From positions 1 through 33,417 of the forward strand of contig NZ_JASBRW010000075.1 of NCBI RefSeq assembly GCF_030149235.1: a stretch of DNA of 33,417 nucleotides, given 5' to 3'. A program made the position numbers and the translations under genes. Shown here piece after piece: positions 1 through 8,021 of this stretch; position 1 is the first letter of the stretch, and each line of letters begins with the position of its first letter. Origin of the DNA: Maricaulis sp. GTDB lineage: Bacteria; Pseudomonadota; Alphaproteobacteria; Caulobacterales; Maricaulaceae. The notes under the pieces were generated by a model. That model saw only the letters and a list, made by a program, of their open reading frames with translations. It had not been told where the DNA came from and searched no databases.

Positions 1-726
1 GCCGTCTTCGGTGAAGCGGTAGCCGCCGGCGTCGAACTTGACCAGGTCGGCCGGGTCGGTAATGCGGTTTTCGATTACCCAGCGGGCCATCATGCCGCGA
101 GCTTTCTTGGCGTAGACCATAAGGGCGCGGAGCTGACCGTCCTTCTCTTCCTTGAAGGTGGCGGTGATGACCTTGGCCTTCAGCGCTTTCTTGTCGACCG
201 ACTTGAAATACTCGTTGGAGGCCAGGTTCAGCACGACCGGCTCGTCTTCGCCGTCCATCGCCGCATTGAGATCCTTGGCGATCAGCGTGCCCCAGAAATC
301 ATACAGGCTCTCACCGCGGCGGGTGTGCAGCTTGCGGCCCATTTCCAGGCGATAGGGATGAATGGCATCGAGCGGTTTCAGCGTGCCGTACATGCCCGAG
401 AGGAGACGCAGATGATCCTGGGCCCAGTTGAGGTCGTCCTCGGACAGGCTGGCCGCATCGAGGCCGCGATAGACCTCGCCGTTGAAGGCGAAGGCGGCCT
501 GTTTCTCACCGGGCTGTTCTGCATCGAAGGCCTGGAAGCGTTCGCGGTTGAGCTGGGCGAGGTCGTCTGAAATGCCCATCATCGCCTTGATCTTGGAGGC
601 CGTGAGCCCCCGCGTGGTTTTCGACAGGATGCGCGTTTCATCGATCAGCGCCGGCGTGGTCGCAGGTAGCTCCCGCTCCAGCGGGTCGAAATTCATGTTC
701 TTGGCGGGCGACAACAAAACGAGCAT
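1..726 (-). CDS. yaaA: Peroxide stress protein YaaA (UPF0246/DUF328), C-terminus cut by window edge
   Basis: I translated the minus strand from the ATG at 726-724. The product begins MLVLLSPAKNMNFDP, the hallmark N-terminus of the YaaA family, and stays open for 242 codons to the window edge. Full-length family members are about 250-260 aa, so only the last few residues are missing. In E. coli, YaaA limits intracellular free iron during H2O2 stress and has a DNA-binding fold with a helix-hairpin-helix motif; the same role here is inferred from family membership. The start is supported by an AAGGAG ribosome-binding site about 9 nt upstream on the minus strand. Family-typical segments such as the LRLLSGMYG and HPYRLEMG regions are present mid-protein. 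The next minus-strand gene upstream is unrelated, so I regard yaaA as monocistronic in this window. Confidence 0.93.
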   Translation of the reverse strand, partial: MLVLLSPAKNMNFDPLERELPATTPALIDETRILSKTTRGLTASKIKAMMGISDDLAQLNRERFQAFDAEQPGEKQAAFAFNGEVYRGLDAASLSEDDLNWAQDHLRLLSGMYGTLKPLDAIHPYRLEMGRKLHTRRGESLYDFWGTLIAKDLNAAMDGEDEPVVLNLASNEYFKSVDKKALKAKVITATFKEEKDGQLRALMVYAKKARGMMARWVIENRITDPADLVKFDAGGYRFTEDG

Positions 727-840
727 GGATCGAATCTCCTTCTTGGCCCCAACATAAGTCCCGCACCCGGGCGATTCCAGTGGCCCGCATCGCGCTAAGG
801 TCGTATCGCGCAGCTGCGTTCCAAAAGGTGCGGTGAAGGG

Positions 841-2247
841 CTAACCCAATAACACCCGCGGGTTCATGATCCCGTCCGGGTCCAGCGCCTGCTTGATCGC
901 CCGCATCACGGTGACATCCACCGGTTTGCGGCGCGCCAGTTCCTCGCGCTTGAGGATGCCAATCCCGTGCTCGGCGGAGATCGAGCCGCCGAATGTGTCG
1001 ACGAGGTCATAGACGATGTCCGAGGCGGGCTTAATGCCGGCGAGGAATTCATCTCCCGCACCGGCGTCGCGGGCCATGATGTTGAAGTGCACATTGCCGT
1101 CGCCGACATGGCCGAAGGCGATGACCTCGGCCTGGGGATAATCACGCTCCACTGTCGCGGTCGCCTGATTCATGAAGGCGGGCATTTTAGAAACCGGGAT
1201 GGAGATGTCGTGCTTCAGCGCCTTGCCATGGGCGCGTTCAGCCTCGGCAATGGTTTCGCGCAGGCGCCAGAAATCATGCTGCTGGCTGTCATTCTCGGCA
1301 ATGGCCGCGTCTGCGATCAGCCCTTGCTCGAAGGCCTCGCCCAGCGCGGCCTCGAGCGTATCGCGGGCGCCGTCCTCACGGCCGAAACTCATCTCGCAGA
1401 CGACATACCAGTCGTGCCGGCCTTGCAGCGGATTGCGCGTGCCCGGGACATGCTCCAGCACGAGGTCGAGCGCATTGCGCGGCATGATCTCGAAGGCGGT
1501 GACGGCGCCGCCGGAGGCCTGTTTGGCGAGGCCTAGAAACTCGACCGCATCATCGGTGGATTTCAGGCCGCAAAAGGCCAACTCCATGCGCGCCGGGCGC
1601 GGGAAGAGTTTCAGTGTCGCCGCGGTGATAATGCCGAGCGTGCCTTCCGCACCGATCAGCAATTGCTTGATATCATAGCCGGTATTGTCCTTCCTCAGGC
1701 CGGTCAGCCCGGACCAGACCTCGCCATTGGGCAGAACCGCTTCCAGGCCCAGCACCAGATCGCGCGTCATGCCGTAGCGCAGGACATGCACGCCGCCGGC
1801 ATTGGTGGAGATCAGCCCGCCAATCATTGCCGAGCCCTGAGAGCCGAGCGACAGGGGAAAGAGCCGGTTAGCCTCCTCGGCCGTGTTCTGCAGCGTTTCC
1901 AGAATACAGCCCGCCTCCACCGTCATGGAATCATTCGCCGCATCGATCTCACGCACCTGGTTCATGCGTTTCAGCGAGATCAGCACTTCGCCCTGGGGCG
2001 TTGAGGCGCCGCACAGGGAGGTATTGCCGCCCTGTGGAGTGATGGCGATCCCGGCTTTGGCGCAGATCTTCACTGCCGCGGCGACCTCTGCGGTCGAGCC
2101 GGGCTTCAGCAGGATGGGCGAATGGCCCTGATAACGCCCGCGCCAGTCCTTCACATGCGGCTCGATCTCGTGTGCGTCCTGGCTCCAGCCTTTCGGGCCA
2201 AGGGCGGATTTCAGGCGGTCGATGATGGCAGGCGAAATCTCGGTCAT
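841..2247 (-). CDS. FAD-binding oxidoreductase, GlcD / D-2-hydroxyglutarate dehydrogenase-like
   Basis: This 468-aa protein has the two-domain layout of the VAO/PCMH flavoprotein family. The N-terminal FAD-binding PCMH domain (about residues 40-215) contains PQGGNTSLCGAS, STNAGG and LRYGMTRDLVLGLEAVLPNG. The C-terminal FAD-oxidase domain carries FGHVGDGNVHFN and the near-terminal SAEHGIG motif, whose histidines belong to the substrate/metal site in D-lactate and D-2-hydroxyglutarate dehydrogenases. It probably oxidises a D-2-hydroxyacid, passing electrons to quinone or a carrier; the exact substrate cannot be read from sequence. Its ATG overlaps the stop codon of the upstream tsaC-type gene (ATGA), so the two are probably translationally coupled. 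Length is normal for the family. Confidence 0.93.
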   Translation of the reverse strand: MTEISPAIIDRLKSALGPKGWSQDAHEIEPHVKDWRGRYQGHSPILLKPGSTAEVAAAVKICAKAGIAITPQGGNTSLCGASTPQGEVLISLKRMNQVREIDAANDSMTVEAGCILETLQNTAEEANRLFPLSLGSQGSAMIGGLISTNAGGVHVLRYGMTRDLVLGLEAVLPNGEVWSGLTGLRKDNTGYDIKQLLIGAEGTLGIITAATLKLFPRPARMELAFCGLKSTDDAVEFLGLAKQASGGAVTAFEIMPRNALDLVLEHVPGTRNPLQGRHDWYVVCEMSFGREDGARDTLEAALGEAFEQGLIADAAIAENDSQQHDFWRLRETIAEAERAHGKALKHDISIPVSKMPAFMNQATATVERDYPQAEVIAFGHVGDGNVHFNIMARDAGAGDEFLAGIKPASDIVYDLVDTFGGSISAEHGIGILKREELARRKPVDVTVMRAIKQALDPDGIMNPRVLLG

Positions 2248-3194
2248 TGAGTATCTCTTGGCGCCGCAGCGCGGCGCAGGCGGTCATTGATGGCTTCGCC
2301 GAGACCGTGCCCGGGGATGGGCGCGACGGCAATGGTTGGTGCGCCGCGGGCGTCGAGTTCGCGCAGGGCGGAAAACAGACGGGCGGCGGCTTCGCCCAGA
2401 TCTCCCGCTGGCGACAGGTTGATATCCCCCTCAATCGTCCCGAAGCCCAGAAGCAGTTCTCCTGCTCCGGCTTCAGTGGCATTGAGACGCACTGCTGCGC
2501 CGGGCGCGTAATGGCTCTTCAGCATGCCTGGGCTTGCCGGGGCGTCGCTTTCGCCGGCGGCGTGCAAGGGGCCGGTGACAGCCTCGATACGCTCGCGTGC
2601 CAGGCCGCCCGGGCGCAAAAGGGTCGCGGTCTCCCCGGTGACGGCAACGACGGCACTTTCCAGCCCGACCGGGCACTCGCCGCCATCGAGAATAAGGTCG
2701 ATCTTCTCTCCCAGCCCTTCGGCCACATGTGCGGCCCGGGTCGGGCTCACTGCGCCGGACGGGTTGGCGCTGGGGGCGACGAGCGGCCTGTCGACCGCCT
2801 CGATCAGGGCGCGCGCAGCCGTATGGGCGGGGCAGCGAATGGCGACCGTGTCGAGCCCCGCATTGGCGAGATCAGAAATCGGGGCGTCCTCGCGCTTGGG
2901 CAGGACCAGGGTCAGCGGTCCGGGCCAGAACGTGTCCATCAGCTTGCGTGCGAGGGGCGGGATTTCGACCAGGCGCTGCGCCATTGCAACGCCGGTCACA
3001 TGCGCGATCAGCGGGTTGAAGCTGGGCCGCCCCTTGGCCGCGTAGAGCCGGGCGACTGTCTGGCCATTGCCCGCATCACCAGCAAGGCCGTAGACGGTTT
3101 CCGTCGGCATGGCCACGAGCCCGCCGCCGCGCAGGATTTCTGCGGCGCGGTCGATAGCGTTGGGATCGCTGACAGGCAGGATGGTGGCGGACAT
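2244..3194 (-). CDS. tsaC: L-threonylcarbamoyladenylate synthase, long Sua5 type
   Basis: The enzyme makes threonylcarbamoyl-AMP from threonine, bicarbonate and ATP, the first step of tRNA t6A37 modification in the cytoplasm. The YrdC domain fills the first ~200 residues, with MPTETVYGLAGDA, the KGRPSFNPLIAH nucleotide/bicarbonate site and LVAPSANPSG. The SPGMLKSHYAPG linker and an extra C-terminal domain mark it as the long Sua5/TsaC2 form rather than short TsaC. The open frame extends to 3224, but I chose the ATG at 3194 (MSATILPV), since the ten extra residues (MQPRLALARP) do not look like family sequence. The product is 316 aa. Its TGA overlaps the next gene's ATG by 4 nt. Confidence 0.94.
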   Translation of the reverse strand: MSATILPVSDPNAIDRAAEILRGGGLVAMPTETVYGLAGDAGNGQTVARLYAAKGRPSFNPLIAHVTGVAMAQRLVEIPPLARKLMDTFWPGPLTLVLPKREDAPISDLANAGLDTVAIRCPAHTAARALIEAVDRPLVAPSANPSGAVSPTRAAHVAEGLGEKIDLILDGGECPVGLESAVVAVTGETATLLRPGGLARERIEAVTGPLHAAGESDAPASPGMLKSHYAPGAAVRLNATEAGAGELLLGFGTIEGDINLSPAGDLGEAAARLFSALRELDARGAPTIAVAPIPGHGLGEAINDRLRRAAAPRDTQ

Positions 3195-3242
3195 GGGCCG
3201 AGCTAGCGCCAAGCGGGGCTGCAAGACAAGCCTGTTATGCGT

Positions 3243-3782
3243 CTATTGCGCTGCGTTGGCCTCGATATGCAGGACGATGGTAACGCTGGCCGCGGTCTCG
3301 CCCCAGCTGGCATCGCCGACCCCATAGTCGAGACGGGCAATCTCCAGCGCCGCGTCAGCAATAGCGCGACCATCTGCGATCTCGAGGTTGAAGGGCAGGA
3401 TCACGGCCTGATCGGCGCCGCGGATATTGAGCGTGCCGTGCGCCACATACCCGTCCTCGCTGGCGCGGATGTCTTCGGAGGTGAAGCGGGCCTGCTCATG
3501 TGTCTCCGGAGCAAGGCCTTCCGCGGACAGCATGGACTGGTCGAGCTGGCCATTGCCGGTCGAGCCGGTGGCGACTGAAACCGTCGCATCGATACGGGCA
3601 TTGGCCAAATCGGCCGGGTCCAGCGTGATCGCCGCACTCCAGTCGGCGAACTCGCCGGTCACGGTCGAGCCGAAGGCGGATGTCTCGAAGCCGACGCGGC
3701 TGGCATCGGTGTCGACTGTCCAGTCCTGGGCCAGGGCCGGTGTGGCCGTGAAAAGCAGGACGGCGAGGGCGGTGCGCAACAT
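3243..3782 (-). CDS. Secreted YceI-family protein
   Basis: This 179-aa protein starts with a clear Sec signal peptide (MLRTALAVLLFTATPALA, cleavage near residue 18) followed by WTVDTDASRVGFETSAFG, the opening of the YceI lipocalin-like domain that binds isoprenoid or quinone-like lipids in the periplasm. It lies 8 nt downstream of a cytochrome b561 gene, the same pairing as E. coli yceJ-yceI, so the two probably act together in periplasmic redox or quinone handling. A second YceI gene, encoding a lipoprotein, begins this unit upstream. The family assignment is firm. The ligand is unknown. Confidence 0.9.
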   Translation of the reverse strand: MLRTALAVLLFTATPALAQDWTVDTDASRVGFETSAFGSTVTGEFADWSAAITLDPADLANARIDATVSVATGSTGNGQLDQSMLSAEGLAPETHEQARFTSEDIRASEDGYVAHGTLNIRGADQAVILPFNLEIADGRAIADAALEIARLDYGVGDASWGETAASVTIVLHIEANAAQ

Positions 3783-3790
3783 GGCCGGGA

Positions 3791-4363
3791 TTACCTTTTG
3801 AGCAGGGGGATCATGCGGGCGATGAGATTATCGCGATCAATAAACTGGTGTTTGAGAGCGGCAGCGACATGCAGGCTGGACAGGATCAGGATGGCCCAGC
3901 CACCGGCGCCATGGGCGCTTCCGGCCAACTCCGCAAATGCCTCGGTTTGCGGCACCGGCAGTTTGGGCAGAACGAGATCGGGATTGTTGAACAGGAGCGT
4001 CGGGAAAGGCGTCGCCGACGCCGCAGCCCAGCCCCCCAGCGGCAGGCCGATCATCAAGGCGTAGAAGCCCCAATGCGTCGCTTTGGCGATCCAGGATTCA
4101 TGCGGCTTCATGCCTTGCGGCAGGGCGGGGGCGGGATGGGCCAGCCGCCAGCCGAGGCGAAACAGGCTCAGGGCCAGGACGAAAAGTCCCGTCGTCTTAT
4201 GGGCATTATAGGCAAACTGCACATCGCTGAGCGGCACGTTTTCGCCGGCCAGCATGCTCTCCCGCAGGCCTTCCATATACCAGCCGAAAAACACCATGGA
4301 GATCAGCAAAACGGCGAGAATCCAGTGCAGGGCAATCGCAATCGGGCTGTAAACCTCGCGCAT
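3791..4363 (-). CDS. Cytochrome b561 family membrane protein (YceJ/CybB-like)
   Basis: This 190-aa protein has four hydrophobic helices (roughly residues 8-28, 55-72, 95-117 and 150-170). Histidines placed in or near them (His13, His55, His97, His151, His165) are candidates for the axial ligands of the two b hemes typical of bacterial cytochrome b561. The ALHWILA start and the AHKTTGLF segment in helix 2 are family signatures. It should move electrons between the quinone pool and a periplasmic acceptor such as superoxide or the adjacent YceI proteins; that coupling is inferred from the gene order. Its ATG overlaps the upstream YceI lipoprotein stop by one base (TAATG), indicating translational coupling. 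Confidence 0.92.
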   Translation of the reverse strand: MREVYSPIAIALHWILAVLLISMVFFGWYMEGLRESMLAGENVPLSDVQFAYNAHKTTGLFVLALSLFRLGWRLAHPAPALPQGMKPHESWIAKATHWGFYALMIGLPLGGWAAASATPFPTLLFNNPDLVLPKLPVPQTEAFAELAGSAHGAGGWAILILSSLHVAAALKHQFIDRDNLIARMIPLLKR

Positions 4364-4962
4364 TATTCCCCTCCCTCAAGGAATTCCGCTTCAATGCGGA
4401 TACGGATTTCGCGGCCCAATACGGTTTCAGGCAGACTGCCGATCCCGAAGTCGGACCGGTCGATCACCATGTCGGCGCCGAAACCGATCGTATTGCGGCC
4501 TTCCAGGAAATTGAACAGTCCGCCATAGAATTCGATGTCCATGGCGGTGTCGGCTTCGCGGCCATTCAGAAACAGCGTTCCGTAGGCGCGGCCAGTGGTC
4601 TCACCGGTGATCTCGACACGTGTCGAGGTAAAGCGGATTTCCGGGTGGCGCCCGGCATTGAACCAGTCCTGCGCCAGGGTGCGGTCAAACTCGGGGTCAC
4701 CGGTGGAGATCGAGGCGGCGTCAATGATGGCCGTGAGCTGGGCTTCGCCGGGGCGTTCAGCGTCGAAATCGAGGCTGGCGCGCAGGCTGTCAAAGCGACC
4801 CGTATACCAGGCGAGACCGAAATGGCGCACGCGCCAGATCGCGCTGGCATGGCCGGCATCCAGCTCCCATTGCCCCGACGGCAGGCGCGCCGGGTCCGTG
4901 GTGGGAGTGGCGCAGGCTGCCAAAAGCAGCGGTACAGCAAGGGCGAGGGCGTGCAATCTCAT
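4363..4962 (-). CDS. YceI-family lipoprotein
   Basis: This is a second YceI-domain protein, 199 aa. The frame is open up to 5094, but I place the start at the ATG at 4962 because it gives a perfect lipoprotein signal, MRLHALALAVPLLLAAC, with the lipidated cysteine at residue 17. The mature part contains GQWELDAGHASAIWRVRHFGLAWYTG and ends FGADMVIDRSDFGIGSLPETVLG, both YceI features. It heads a three-gene operon with cytochrome b561 (1-nt overlap) and a soluble YceI. Having one membrane-anchored and one free YceI flanking the same cytochrome is unusual compared with the simple E. coli pair. Confidence 0.9.
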   Translation of the reverse strand: MRLHALALAVPLLLAACATPTTDPARLPSGQWELDAGHASAIWRVRHFGLAWYTGRFDSLRASLDFDAERPGEAQLTAIIDAASISTGDPEFDRTLAQDWFNAGRHPEIRFTSTRVEITGETTGRAYGTLFLNGREADTAMDIEFYGGLFNFLEGRNTIGFGADMVIDRSDFGIGSLPETVLGREIRIRIEAEFLEGGE

Positions 4963-5095
4963 GCCCGCAATGTAAGCCCTTGGCGAAACCGGAAAAGCAC
5001 AATCTCGCGGCTGCGACAGAAAATCACTGTTTCCAGGCTCGCAAGTTTCGCCGCGGAGGTTATCTTCGCCCCTAACACGGTTGGGAGAGAACAAG

Positions 5096-6859
5096 ATGGA
5101 TTACCGCGCACCGGTCGAAGATTTGCGTTTCGCGCTCGAGGAAGTGGCTGCCGTTGATACGGTCAAGTCCGGCGGGGCATTCCAGGAATTCACTGATGAT
5201 CTGACCGGAGCGATCCTGGACGAAGCGGCCAAGCTGTCCGGCGATGTTCTCGGCCCTCTCAATCGTGTCGGCGATCTCAAGGGCTGTACGCTCGAGAATG
5301 GTGAGGTGACCACGCCGGAAGGCTTCAAGGACGCCTACGCCCAGTTCGTGGAAGGCGGCTGGCAGGGGCTGCAATTCCCGGCCGAGGCCGGCGGGATGGG
5401 GCTGCCGCGCGCTTTGGGCGTTGCCGTGCTGGAAATGATCCAGTCCGCCAACATGGCCTTTGGTCTTGGTCCGATGCTCACTTATGGGGCGATCGAAGCG
5501 CTGCTGGCTCATGGTACGCCCGAGCAGCGCGAGCAATATCTGTCCAAGTTGCTGACCGGCGAATGGACAGCGACGATGAATTTAACCGAGCCTCAGGCCG
5601 GTTCCGATGTCGGCGCGCTGCGCACCAAGGCGGAACCCAATGCTGACGGCTCCTGGGCCATTTCCGGACAGAAGATTTACATCACCTGGGGTGAGCACGA
5701 CTGCACGGACAATATCATCCACCTCGTTCTGGCTCGGACGCCGGGCTCGCCGGAGGGCACCAAGGGTATCTCGCTCTTCATCGTGCCCAAAGTGCTCGAG
5801 GACGGTACGCGAAACTCGGTGCAGGCCATTGGTCTGGAACACAAGCTGGGCATTCACGGCTCGCCAACCTGTACAATGGAATATGCCGGTGCCAAGGGCT
5901 GGCTCATCGGCGGTGAGAATAACGGCATGCGCTGCATGTTCACGATGATGAACTCGGCCCGTCTCAATGTCGGCGTCCAGGGCGTCGGCATCGCAGAGCG
6001 CGCCTATCAGCAGGCGCTCGGCTATGCCAAGGAGCGCAAGCAGGGCCGGGCACCGGAAGCGGATGGCCCCGCGCCGCACGCCATCATCAACCACCCGGAC
6101 ATTCAGCGCAGCCTGGCCCTGATGAAGGCCAAGATCGAAGCTTCGCGGGCGATCTGCCTGTCCTGTGCCGTTGCCGCTGACCTCGCCGAGTACGGTGCCG
6201 AGGACGATGAGCGCGCCGCCGCCAAGCGCCGCGAGGAGCTGCTTACCCCGATCGCCAAGGCCTGGTCCACCGATATCGGCGTCGAAGTCGCCTCCATGGG
6301 TATTCAGATCCATGGCGGGATGGGCTTTGTCGAGGAAACCGGAGCCGCCCAGCATCTGCGCGATGCCCGGATTGCCCCGATTTATGAAGGCACGAATGCC
6401 ATCCAGGCGATGGACCTGGCTGGCCGCAAGCTGTCGATGGCCGGCGGCGCGGCCTTCACCGAGCTCTATGACGATATCCAGCAGACCATCGAGGCCTGTT
6501 CAACGTCCTCACATCCGGATCTGCCGCCCCTGGCGGAACGCCTGGAGGACGGTCTCGACGCCCTGCGCGAGGCCGCAGCCTGGCTCAATGACAGCGACAT
6601 GTCGGACAAGTTGGCCGGCGCCACGCCCTTCCTCACCCTAGCCGGTGAAGTGATCGGCGGCTGGATGCTGTGCGTCGGCGCAGTCGCGGCCCGCCGTCGT
6701 CAAAAGGAAAATATCGGCGATCCGGCCTTTGCCGCCCAGCGTATCGCCCTAGCGAATTTCTATGCCGAGGCGGTACTGGCGTTGTCCCCCTCGCGGGTCG
6801 ATGACATCACCATGGGCATGGACATGATCGCCGAGGTCGGCTTCGCAGCCGGGGAGTAA
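5096..6859 (+). CDS. Acyl-CoA dehydrogenase, long ~590-aa type (DmdC-like family)
   Basis: The 587-aa protein oxidises an acyl-CoA to the trans-2-enoyl-CoA with FAD, feeding electrons to ETF. MNLTEPQAGSDVGALRT is the FAD/substrate loop and IHGGMGFVEETGAAQHLRDA the C-terminal signature. Glu431 in APIYEGTN is at the expected catalytic-base position. The length and the MDYRAPVEDLRFALEEVA start match the family annotated as 3-methylmercaptopropionyl-CoA dehydrogenase or long acyl-CoA dehydrogenase, which has an extra C-terminal domain of about 130 residues. The true substrate is unclear. A TTG at 5081 is in frame, but GGGAGA at 5083-5088 is a good ribosome-binding site for the ATG at 5096. The gene is divergent from the YceI unit and ends in a strong hairpin. 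Confidence 0.93.
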   Translation: MDYRAPVEDLRFALEEVAAVDTVKSGGAFQEFTDDLTGAILDEAAKLSGDVLGPLNRVGDLKGCTLENGEVTTPEGFKDAYAQFVEGGWQGLQFPAEAGGMGLPRALGVAVLEMIQSANMAFGLGPMLTYGAIEALLAHGTPEQREQYLSKLLTGEWTATMNLTEPQAGSDVGALRTKAEPNADGSWAISGQKIYITWGEHDCTDNIIHLVLARTPGSPEGTKGISLFIVPKVLEDGTRNSVQAIGLEHKLGIHGSPTCTMEYAGAKGWLIGGENNGMRCMFTMMNSARLNVGVQGVGIAERAYQQALGYAKERKQGRAPEADGPAPHAIINHPDIQRSLALMKAKIEASRAICLSCAVAADLAEYGAEDDERAAAKRREELLTPIAKAWSTDIGVEVASMGIQIHGGMGFVEETGAAQHLRDARIAPIYEGTNAIQAMDLAGRKLSMAGGAAFTELYDDIQQTIEACSTSSHPDLPPLAERLEDGLDALREAAAWLNDSDMSDKLAGATPFLTLAGEVIGGWMLCVGAVAARRRQKENIGDPAFAAQRIALANFYAEAVLALSPSRVDDITMGMDMIAEVGFAAGE

Positions 6860-6868
6860 TCCCCGGCT
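6847..6868. terminator. 9-bp hairpin with GUAA tetraloop spanning the acyl-CoA dehydrogenase stop
   Basis: AGCCGGGGA at 6847-6855 pairs perfectly with TCCCCGGCT at 6860-6868, leaving the four bases GTAA as loop. The loop contains the TAA stop. In RNA, GUAA is a GNRA tetraloop. No T-run follows on either strand, so it is either a Rho-assisted terminator or a 3'-end stabiliser. It lies between two convergent genes (the minus-strand neighbour stops at 6884) and could serve both. Confidence 0.6.
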
Positions 6869-6883
6869 CACGTGCCAGCGGCC

Positions 6884-7267
6884 TTAAACCCAATAGGTCT
6901 GCGGCTGCGCGATGCCGCGGCCGTCGATCAGGCGTACCAGGCCAATCGCATTGCGGATCAGCACCCACAGCCATATGGCGACGTAGCCGAGCAGGCCGAA
7001 GGGCGAGAGGATGACGGTGAAGATCAGCACCGTACAGGCGATAATGCCGATCAGTGCGATCCAGAACGTCCTGATCTGGAAGTCGTAGTGCGAGAACAGC
7101 CAGTTGGGTGCATTTTCCCGGCGCGCATAGGCAATGATCAGGGCGATGATGGACGTCACGCCGATAATATTGCTGATCAGCATCAGGACATAGTTCAGCG
7201 CGACCATGAGTTTGTCGTCACGGTCCGCCGACGCGTTATGGCCCGGTTCAATAATGGTGTCGCTCAT
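6884..7267 (-). CDS. Small multi-span membrane protein, DUF4870/Tic20-like
   Basis: This 127-aa protein has a polar start (MSDTIIEPGHNASADRDDK) and three to four hydrophobic segments (about 22-48, 66-92 and 93-115). Charged stretches YARRENAPNWLFSHYDFQIRT and the C-terminal NAIGLVRLIDG lie between or after them. The pattern of a short cytoplasmic start, a helix pair, an 'LFxHYxFQ' loop and 'GLxRLxxG' resembles the DUF4870/Tic20-like group; I am moderately sure of this from motif memory only. The frame is open to 7396, but the ATG at 7267 is preceded by GGGAG at a suitable distance, and the extra upstream residues look like non-coding sequence. Function is unknown. Confidence 0.8.
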   Translation of the reverse strand: MSDTIIEPGHNASADRDDKLMVALNYVLMLISNIIGVTSIIALIIAYARRENAPNWLFSHYDFQIRTFWIALIGIIACTVLIFTVILSPFGLLGYVAIWLWVLIRNAIGLVRLIDGRGIAQPQTYWV

Positions 7268-7479
7268 TGAGGCTAATCTCCCTTCAGCCCTGTCACTAGC
7301 ATGGCCCCCCGGGCGTCTTCGAGCGGGAACGGCCCCATGACGTTCCCCCGCCGCACTGCAGCAATCTCGCCACGCTAAGTCACGAAAAGGGCACAATCTT
7401 GGCGCTTGAGGCTTGGTAACGCGGTCGTTTCGACGTATCGGAAGACTGGGAATATGTTCGGATCGGGTGAGGTTTCAAG

Positions 7480-7704
7480 GTGAAGTGGGTTTGGGAGCAT
7501 AGGAGCCAGATGCTGCTGCTGGTCGGCGGCGTTGTGTTTCTCGGTTTGCTTCTGGCCGACCTCGCCCTGGGTTGGTCCTTGCCCTATCCGGCGTCACTGC
7601 TCTGGCTGATCACCGCGGGATTACTCGGTGCCGGTCTGGGGTTACAGTATTTGGAAGCGGAACAGGATGGCGCGGATGAGGCGCCGGGAGACAACACGCC
7701 ATGA
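7480..7704 (+). CDS. Small two-TM membrane protein, unrecognised
   Basis: This 74-aa protein starts at GTG 7480 with GGTGAGG upstream; an in-frame ATG lies at 7510. It has two hydrophobic helices (about 11-28 and 37-57) and an acidic tail (EAEQDGADEAPGDN). I recognise no family. Its TGA overlaps the ATG of the ybjQ gene by 4 nt, and that gene in turn overlaps the first signal peptidase, so it is the first gene of a coupled unit. The coupling is the main evidence that it is real. It may be a membrane partner or chaperone for the peptidases, but nothing in the sequence shows that. Confidence 0.72.
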   Translation: MKWVWEHRSQMLLLVGGVVFLGLLLADLALGWSLPYPASLLWLITAGLLGAGLGLQYLEAEQDGADEAPGDNTP

Positions 7705-8021
7705 GCCTTATCGTCACCATGTCAGACCATGTGCCCGGCCGGGAAATCGACAGCGTGATTGGCGTTGCTCGCGGCAATGTCGTGCGCGCCCGCTTCTTCG
7801 GTCGAGATTTCATCGCCGGATTGCGCAATCTGGTCGGTGGTGAGGTGCCCGAATATACCAAGCTGTTATCCGAATCGCGCGAACAAGCGCTCGATCGCAT
7901 GGTGCGCCATGCTCAGGAGTTGGGTGCAGACGCGGTGATCACCTTCCGCCTGTCGACGGCGACCGTGATGGACGGTTCGGCAGAAATTCTCGCCTACGGA
8001 ACGGCTGTGAAACTGAAATGA
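7701..8021 (+). CDS. YbjQ/UPF0145 family protein
   Basis: This 106-aa protein is close to the usual family length (about 105 aa). The family features are the start with GREIDSVIGVARGNVVRARFFGRD, the central VGGEVPEYTKLLSESREQAL and the tail GADAVITFRLST. YbjQ proteins form pentamers with a fold related to heavy-metal-binding domains. Their biochemical role is not established. The gene overlaps its upstream and downstream neighbours by 4 nt each (ATGA), so it should be made with the small membrane protein and the signal peptidase. Confidence 0.93.
   Translation: MSLIVTMSDHVPGREIDSVIGVARGNVVRARFFGRDFIAGLRNLVGGEVPEYTKLLSESREQALDRMVRHAQELGADAVITFRLSTATVMDGSAEILAYGTAVKLK

Noticed and set aside
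5081..5095. TTG start for the acyl-CoA dehydrogenase
   Set aside because: The ATG at 5096 has the GGGAGA ribosome-binding site within that stretch and matches the family N-terminus.
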